Source: Dipteronia dyeriana
Lineage: Eukaryota > Streptophyta > Magnoliopsida > Sapindales > Sapindaceae
NCBI GenBank assembly: GCA_032871835.1
Contig: CM065298.1
Span: forward strand, 13,025,096-13,089,095
Length of the DNA: 64,000 nt
Direction: 5' to 3'
Shown here piece after piece: positions 58,462-64,000 of the stretch; position 1 is the stretch's first letter; each line of letters starts with the position of its first letter. The notes beneath the pieces are model-generated. The model made no database searches and was not told the DNA's origin. It saw nothing but the letters and a program-made list of their open reading frames with translations. The position numbers were made by a program, and so were the translations under genes.

Positions 58462-59070
58462 CTAAGGTGAGATGAGGAATCTGTCAAGGCGAGCCCATGA
58501 AGCACGCTCTTTATTATTGGACCACGTAAAAGGGATGTCATTCAACAGAATATCGATCACCTTGGCTTGAAGGATGAAGTTGTTAAAGGAATGCATGGAC
58601 GCTGAATTCACCCCACCGTCTTTCCTCTCTTCCGCTCTTAGACCTGTATTGAAATCGCCTCCTATGCACCAAGGCATCGGGATAGAAGATTGAGCACCTA
58701 AAATGAACTCCCACAAAACAACTACTCTCTCCGTCTCAACGTTCGGAACATAGACATTACAAAAAACTACCTATTTCCCCTGTTTCATCAGCTTCCCTAC
58801 TAGAATGATGTAGTGACAATTTATGATGCAAGCTTTAATCGAAAATAACTCATCGTTCCATAGCATAATAAGACCTCCAGCTGAGCCGATCGAATCTTCA
58901 CTTCTACCTCTGTTAAGGCACTGACCTCCTAAAGACCTGATGACCTTACTGTCAAAAAATTTCAACTTGGATTCTTAGAGAAAACAAACAGCCGGCTTAT
59001 GATTACTGATCACACTCATGACAAACCTTCTTTTACCATCCTTGCCCAGCCTTCTTATGTTCCAAGACAT
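58462..59070 (-). pseudogene. LINE B AP-type endonuclease (ORF2 start)
   Basis: ORF2 starts at 59070 with MSWNIRRLGKDGKRRF; VCFL is followed by a TAA (58977-58975) in place of the conserved glutamine of LQESK, then KLKFFDSKVIRSLGGQ and GSAGGLIMLWNDELF. Further on PWCIGGDFNTGLRAEERK and FTWSNNKERASWARLDRFLI carry the conserved GDFN and SRLDRFL-type motifs of LINE endonucleases, which nick target DNA. Confidence 0.88.
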
Positions 59071-61190
59071 GGCCAAAAAAAAAACCATGAAGCCCCGTAC
59101 CACCAACCCTCAGCCAAGTTGTCTTTTCCTTTCTACATCTCTCTGCATCTTCACGATCCCTAGCTACTAGAAACTCAGACATTTCTTTCTCATTTCCATT
59201 AAAATCAAAGCCTAGAGTTGTACCTGTAACTATTATTTTAGCCACTTCCTTATCCAAATTCCATAACTGACCAACTTCGGACCTTAATTCAACAACCTTC
59301 GAATTTTGAAATTGACCCCAAACTCGACCCCCTTTTTGATAACTTTAGCGACTTTGACCTTCTGATTCCAAGACCTGGTACTCCTCGCCCTCTGTTCGTG
59401 ACATCATCAAAAATTGAGCTGATCACTTTCGAATTTCTGGTCTTCATGGCATGACTTCTCTTTCCACCTTTTCTTTTGATTGGCATTTTAGACGACACTT
59501 CAACTCGATTTTCGACTTGAGAAAGGGTATTTTCATCGAAAACTTCCTTTGAGCGTCTATGTTACCAGCTGCCATGAGCTCATCTTTGTTCCTGCTTCCA
59601 GAAGAATGATGGGGAAGCTCACCAGAAGAAGAGTCATTCTGGTCCGAATGGTTTGAGTTGGGTTCCGAAAGATGATGCTCTCTTAAATCTATTGTGATGC
59701 TTGTTATGTCCTTTTGGATAATATAACATTGGCCCATTAGTTTGGATCCATTGGATTCTCCTTCTCCAAGCTATATATTAGTGTTGGATCTCTTGTCAGT
59801 CCCATTCAAAGGAAGCCCATTTCCAGCCAGCCCGACTAAGTTAGCTTTTGTTGAACAGTCACTTTGGAGTAGCTTCCCCTCCCCCCCCCCCCCCCCCCCC
59901 CCCCACCACCAACTCTCAGAATCTGATGAAGTTGAACTAGAATCCCTAACCAAATCTTTCTTGTTCGCTTGATTTCTAATTACTAACTTTGCTTCGATTA
60001 TGACGAGGTAAAGGCCTAGATTTCTGTTTCCTGATCCATAGCTTTTTGCCTTTATCACCGTAAGCCACAGTTTCATCTACCTCCTTACTTTGAAATCTTA
60101 GAGCTTTCTTATCAGAAAGCCAACTGCTCTTGGTCTTTTTGGTCACTTCAACACACTGTCGTCAGTCACTATTTATAGTTGGAGCCTTTTATTCTTAAAA
60201 CTCGAAATCTAAAGACAAGTGGCAATTTTTCGGTGAGGCTGATCGACCTTTCTGAAATTTGAACCCAAAAATTATGCAAGAACGATTCAACCATGTCAAA
60301 GACACCAGTGTCGTGTCAATTTCCAGTTTCACCGTGAATAACAACTCTTCCATCTCAACTTGTATGTTGCGGAAACCATTCCATTTCTAAAAGATGTCGA
60401 CCAGAATTTTGCCTCTATCTAGTCTAGTCCTTGATATCGTTTCACTATTGATCCACAGAGGTTTCCCTCTTTCCTACCTAACTTCATAAAAAATGATTCC
60501 TCCTAACAACTGAAAGGAATACGGAAAGCATATAACCAAACCAACTTTCCTTTTGAATCCCATTTCTCCGACCAGTTAGCCAATGTTGTGAAACAGTCTT
60601 CCCAAAAGAATCAGTTACTGATAAATCCCTCATTCTCTAACTCCGACTCGTAGCACTATAAAATGTTTCTGTCACCCACGTAATGTGAGGAAAAAGAGAA
60701 AGGTCTGTTTTTCAATCTGTTGTTAACTTTGTATACGGAAGAAAACTTCTTTAAGGAACCTATCGCAATTTGCGCATATGGACAGCCAATCCAGAGAGTG
60801 TCTTTTCCATGACATGGCCAAGTGAGGATATTTCCTCTCTGCTCTGCCTTCAAACCGAGGTCCTCTCACTGCGTCCGCAAACGACTAATTTTGTGAGACC
60901 TCAGAAGGAAGACGTTCTACTCGTCCTTTGCCTGTGTGTTCATCATAATGACTCCTCATCCCTTGCTTAACTGTGTTTCTTCAGCTGTTCCAGTTATTCT
61001 CAGCCAGTTTTGCCCTTATTGGCCAACCATAAACATGCATACCTTGAACTGAATCTGCTACCTTCAGTGATTCTTCCTTGGTTTCAAATCTGATGAACGC
61101 GAAATGACTTTTTCTTAAGTTTTTCTCAGGAGATGGCAAAATATCTCTAACTCTCCCTAATACTTTGAAAACTCCCCGTATGTACTTTGT
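59033..61190 (-). pseudogene. LINE B ORF1 with N-terminal RRM, broken
   Basis: The 5'-most visible text (61190-61005) is GVFKVLGRVRDILPSPEKN, SHFAFIRFETKEESLKVADS and VQGMHVYGWPIRAKLAE, a clear RNA recognition motif with RNP1-like FAFIRF. Then comes a region around 60480-60300 (GKILVDIF, VEMEELLFTVKLEID), a long low-complexity middle, and a C-terminal KEVAKIIVTGTTLGFDFNGN, typical of the end of LINE ORF1. The last frame overlaps the ORF2 start by about 38 bases. Multiple stops. ORF1 would bind the LINE RNA. Confidence 0.75.
59881..59904. repeat. C homopolymer, 24 bases
   Basis: Uninterrupted C run inside LINE B ORF1. In the ORF1 frame it encodes a glycine run. Confidence 0.9.
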
Positions 61191-61194
61191 TGAG

Positions 61195-62163
61195 ATATGC
61201 TCGATAGCAAAAGTATAATAATATATTTGACAATCTTTTCATGATAATAAAGTGATTTCTAGTTTAACTAATGTTATAGCATTTATAGTTTAATTATTAT
61301 AATTGTCAAAAGTAAATAATCATAAGGTCAAAAGACTATGAGAAAAGAAGAGTTGTTCATATATCTAGATATGTAAAATGTAGACACAATTCTTTAGTTA
61401 GTCTTAAATAATATTCACAACTTAAGATAAAGGTTAGACGCCTTTATCTTGTCAAAATCGTAGATTCTTTTACTAGCATTTGAGTTAGATCAAATGAGTT
61501 ATGATGAGTCTAAAATCATCAAAGTGTGGTGTCTTTAGAAAAAAGAATCTAGTGCACTGGATGCATTGAATTGGATCACAGTGAAATACTTTATCTAGAA
61601 CCGTCAATGGATAAAAAAATTCACTTGAAGACAATCGGAGAGTCTATCTTAATCTTGAGATAAATGATGGACTTATGGTTGCAAGTGTTATCATTTGAGC
61701 TATCAATAAGTACGATTATATAACATAATCTATCCTCGATAGTTTGGTGGTATTCATTTGTTAATCGATAGAGGACTTCATTTATAGATATGAACATTGT
61801 GGCTCCATTTATTAAATGTGAGTAGAATACCGTCATATGGATATTTTATGGTATTAGATATTAAATCTAACGTTAAGTTTTCAATAGTGTCTATTGAAAC
61901 ATGGCTTCTGGACAAGTCAAAGTATCAAAGTTCAAAATATGGTTATATGAGTAAATATAGTAATTTGGAGAGCTATAGGCGGTCTATGAGCTATAGGCGG
62001 TCTATGAGCTCTTGGCGATTACTGGTATTCTTCACGAGGATACACTATCTCCAATAAAATTGTCTAGGGTATGAATGAGCAATATTGGAAATTAATTAAT
62101 TTGATAATTAATTAATTATCTAATTAAAAGTCAAAATCTTTTTTCTAATAGGAGAAGGTTTGC
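61195..62163 (+). mobile_element. Second copy of the Ty1/copia LTR, internally deleted
   Basis: Collinear with 1580-2560 and then, directly, with 17355-17430 ('ggaaattaattaatttgat', 'aaaagtcaaaatc'). It lacks the ~480 bp corresponding to 2570-2632, 14744-14865 and 17050-17350. A 20-bp duplication 'agctataggcggtctatg' lies near 61970-62010. It is cut at 62164 by the next LTR. Confidence 0.65.
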
Positions 62164-64000
62164 TGATCGAAGCGATTTATATACATTTTTCGGTCCCCAT
62201 TTTTTAGCTTTTGTTCTTGTTTTCGAGTATATTTTGGTATTTGATGTGTTTGTGAGCCTTGTGTAGATATATGTTCTCTACGGAAGGTATTTGAGCTTAA
62301 TTAAAGAGTTTTAGAGGTTAAATGACAGAATTTGGAATAACTTGTGCAGATACCCTAACTTTGGAAGGTCATATCTCTCTCCTCCAATCGAACTACATCT
62401 CTTATAACCACTTCTCGAAAAGCCCTGGAGGTCTTCTTTCCAACACACTTTACAGATCGCGATTCTGACGTTTCTAAAGAAAGTTATGACCTGTTTGTAA
62501 TGGTGCACAAAGAAGTACAGTACGCAACCGCGCGAGACCAAGTTGCGTACAGCGTTTTGTACCGCGTAGAAGGGCAGCAAGCTCCAAAAGTGATGTGCAG
62601 TTTGCTGTGTTGATGCGTATAGCACATCGTACTGCACATCTGGCCAGAAATATGTTTTTCAGCCATTTTCAGAGGGTTATTTTTGTCTTTTCACCCAAAA
62701 GTCTTGCCCTAACCTCCCACACTATAAATACCCCCTTTTCTCCTCATTCTTCAGAGATCTCTTCCCCTCTTTTGCCCTCTTACGCCTCTTCTCTTCTTCT
62801 TCCTTTTTATTTCATCTTTTGCTCCCATGGAGGTTTTTCCTTCACGGGAGCTCACCATACACCTCCATCTCCTCACTATACATTTCCTCCATCCATCTTA
62901 GAGTAGATTACAAAGGAATTAGGAGCCAAATTCGAACTAGAAAGGCTATGAGCATCTTTGGAGGACTTGTCTTCAAGGGTTTGCTCTTATTTGCTCATTT
63001 CTTTGTATTTCTTGTTGTCTTTGATGTATTCCACCAATTTTGAGATATTGTAAACCTACACTTGTGTAATACATGTATTGATTGTTCTTAAATTCATTTG
63101 GGTTTTGTTTTGCTATTTGATATATGTGTTTTTATGCTCTTAATATGATATGTATGTGTATGAATTGTTAGAAATCAATATATGTCCATGATTGGGTTTA
63201 GGAGTAGTTGTAATTTTTAGTAGAAATTAGATACCCATGATTGTTGATTGATTGATGGATGATTTGAAATTCCATGTATTGAGTAATTTGAGTAATAGGG
63301 ATTTTAGCCCAAAAGAGTAGAAAATGTTTCAGTTCAGGCTTTTAGTTGCTAAATTGACATTGGTTCATATCCTTGTTCTTAATGGGTCTTTGTATTATGA
63401 CACGATTATCCATCCACGTGACAGGATTGGGTGATGAATTGATTGTGGGAAAATTCCCTAATCAAGAGGATGAACCTTTAGCCTAAATTGAATGTTCTTA
63501 ATGATATAACAATCACATTGTTGCATGTAGTTGTTAGGTAAACTTGTTTCTCATGTTTAGCCATCTTAGGGAGTTGACTAAACCGAATCTTTGACCTATA
63601 AGTAATGACCACCGACATTTCTTTTGTGCTTGTGTAGTTATATGGATGTTTTGAATGCTTAAAGCTTTTGCTTAATTGATCACTTTGTAATTGATCCATG
63701 GTTAGATGCTATGTACCAAGAGGAGACGCGTTTGACAATGCTTAGATAAACATTCACTATGCTTGACTAGAAAGTGCTAGGCTAGCGTATAGGGTTCGAT
63801 TTGTATTCCATGTGCTTAATGGGTTCACATATATTGTCTGGATTGCAAGAGAGAGATTTCGGGTATATATGGATACTATCTTTAAGACATCGAGAGAGAT
63901 TAGAGATTAATTAAAGGGATACGAGCCTATGTATACTTGCACATTTGATGATTAGGTGAATCTAGAACGTAATTAGAAGGATTGTCACGGTTGAGTCGTT
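62164..64000 (+). mobile_element. Second copy of the solo-LTR gypsy family, runs off the window
   Basis: Begins TGATCGAAGCG and matches 14866 onwards ('cggtccccatt', 'gtgtttgtgagccttgtgtag', 'ctataaatac', 'ttcatttgggttttg'), roughly 70-80% similar by eye. It has a single copy of the 200-bp block and no SINE. Whether it is a solo LTR or the 5' LTR of a full element cannot be seen. Confidence 0.75.
62723..62730 (+). promoter_or_regulatory. TATA box of the second gypsy LTR
   Basis: 'tataaata', aligned with 15553-15560. Confidence 0.55.

Larger units (their letters stand above)
54277..61190 (-). mobile_element. L1-type LINE B with RRM in ORF1, interrupted by an LTR fragment
   Basis: The 3' end is a short poly(A) (minus; T9 at 54277-54285) abutting LINE A. 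Towards the 5' end: RNase H and zf-RVT (54527-55905), a foreign LTR fragment (55906-56730), reverse transcriptase (56731-58280), endonuclease (58462-59070) and ORF1 (59033-61190) ending in an RRM that is cut by the copia LTR at about 61190. ORF1 with an RRM is known from the BNR-type LINEs of beet and relatives. It is nearly full length but has many stops. Confidence 0.85.

Overview
The window is nuclear DNA of a flowering plant, most likely a eudicot (the sequence does not fix the species). It is almost entirely transposable-element sequence. The evidence is Ty1/copia elements with initiator-methionine tRNA primer sites, a Ty3/gypsy Athila-type element with an aspartate-tRNA-type primer site, a Tat/Ogre-like LTR, several hAT transposon remnants, plant L1-type LINEs whose ORF2 carries zf-RVT and RNase H domains, and a fragment of a CNL-type leucine-rich-repeat resistance gene. 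No intact host gene was found. The host-like material is one LRR fragment (51490-51823, minus) and one weak candidate first exon (36963-37124, plus).

Layout. 1-1575: AT-rich DNA with a dispersed ~200-bp repeat in three tandem copies. 1580-18259: a Ty1/copia LTR, facing plus and followed by its primer site at 18262. It is split first by a complete but dead 12.1-kb Athila element on minus (2633-14738, duplicated target ATATT) and second by a 2.2-kb solo gypsy LTR (14866-17044, duplicated target AATGG). That solo LTR carries a tRNA-derived SINE-like insertion. 18500-26880: the 3' part of a decayed hAT transposon, split by a 7.5-kb non-autonomous copia element on minus (19182-26650) that keeps only a gag remnant.

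26909-28187: two related, almost fully palindromic fold-back elements. 28198-33648: the dispersed repeat again, a 2.7-kb internally deleted copia element on minus (28392-31112) in which gag runs into reverse transcriptase, and a partial plus-strand copia. 33649-36782: the 3' end of a gypsy element with a 2.2-kb LTR. 36783-39880: low-information DNA. 39890-42401: a decayed hAT transposase on minus, itself hit by two small hAT-type elements with 8-bp target duplications (40385-41001 and 41553-42135).

43562-51099: a third non-autonomous hAT element with a perfect 8-bp duplication (AAATCCAC). It holds a 6.8-kb copia element on minus (43852-50656) that has every domain and about 97-98% similar LTRs but several stop codons. 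51490-51823: the LRR fragment. 52023-61190: a 5'-truncated LINE followed by a second, longer LINE, both on minus. The second has an RRM domain in ORF1 and is interrupted by an LTR fragment. 61195-64000: another copy of the first copia LTR, itself interrupted by another copy of the solo-LTR family, which runs off the window.

The elements do not work together as a pathway. The window is a layered record of insertions. I did not find a new defence, CRISPR-like or biosynthetic system. The most unusual items are: an Athila element whose reverse-transcriptase segment has been replaced by a 364-bp copy of its own integrase; a copia element with gag spliced directly to reverse transcriptase; the palindromic minisatellite in the Athila LTRs; the fold-back pair; and long G/C homopolymer tracts that may be partly an assembly issue.
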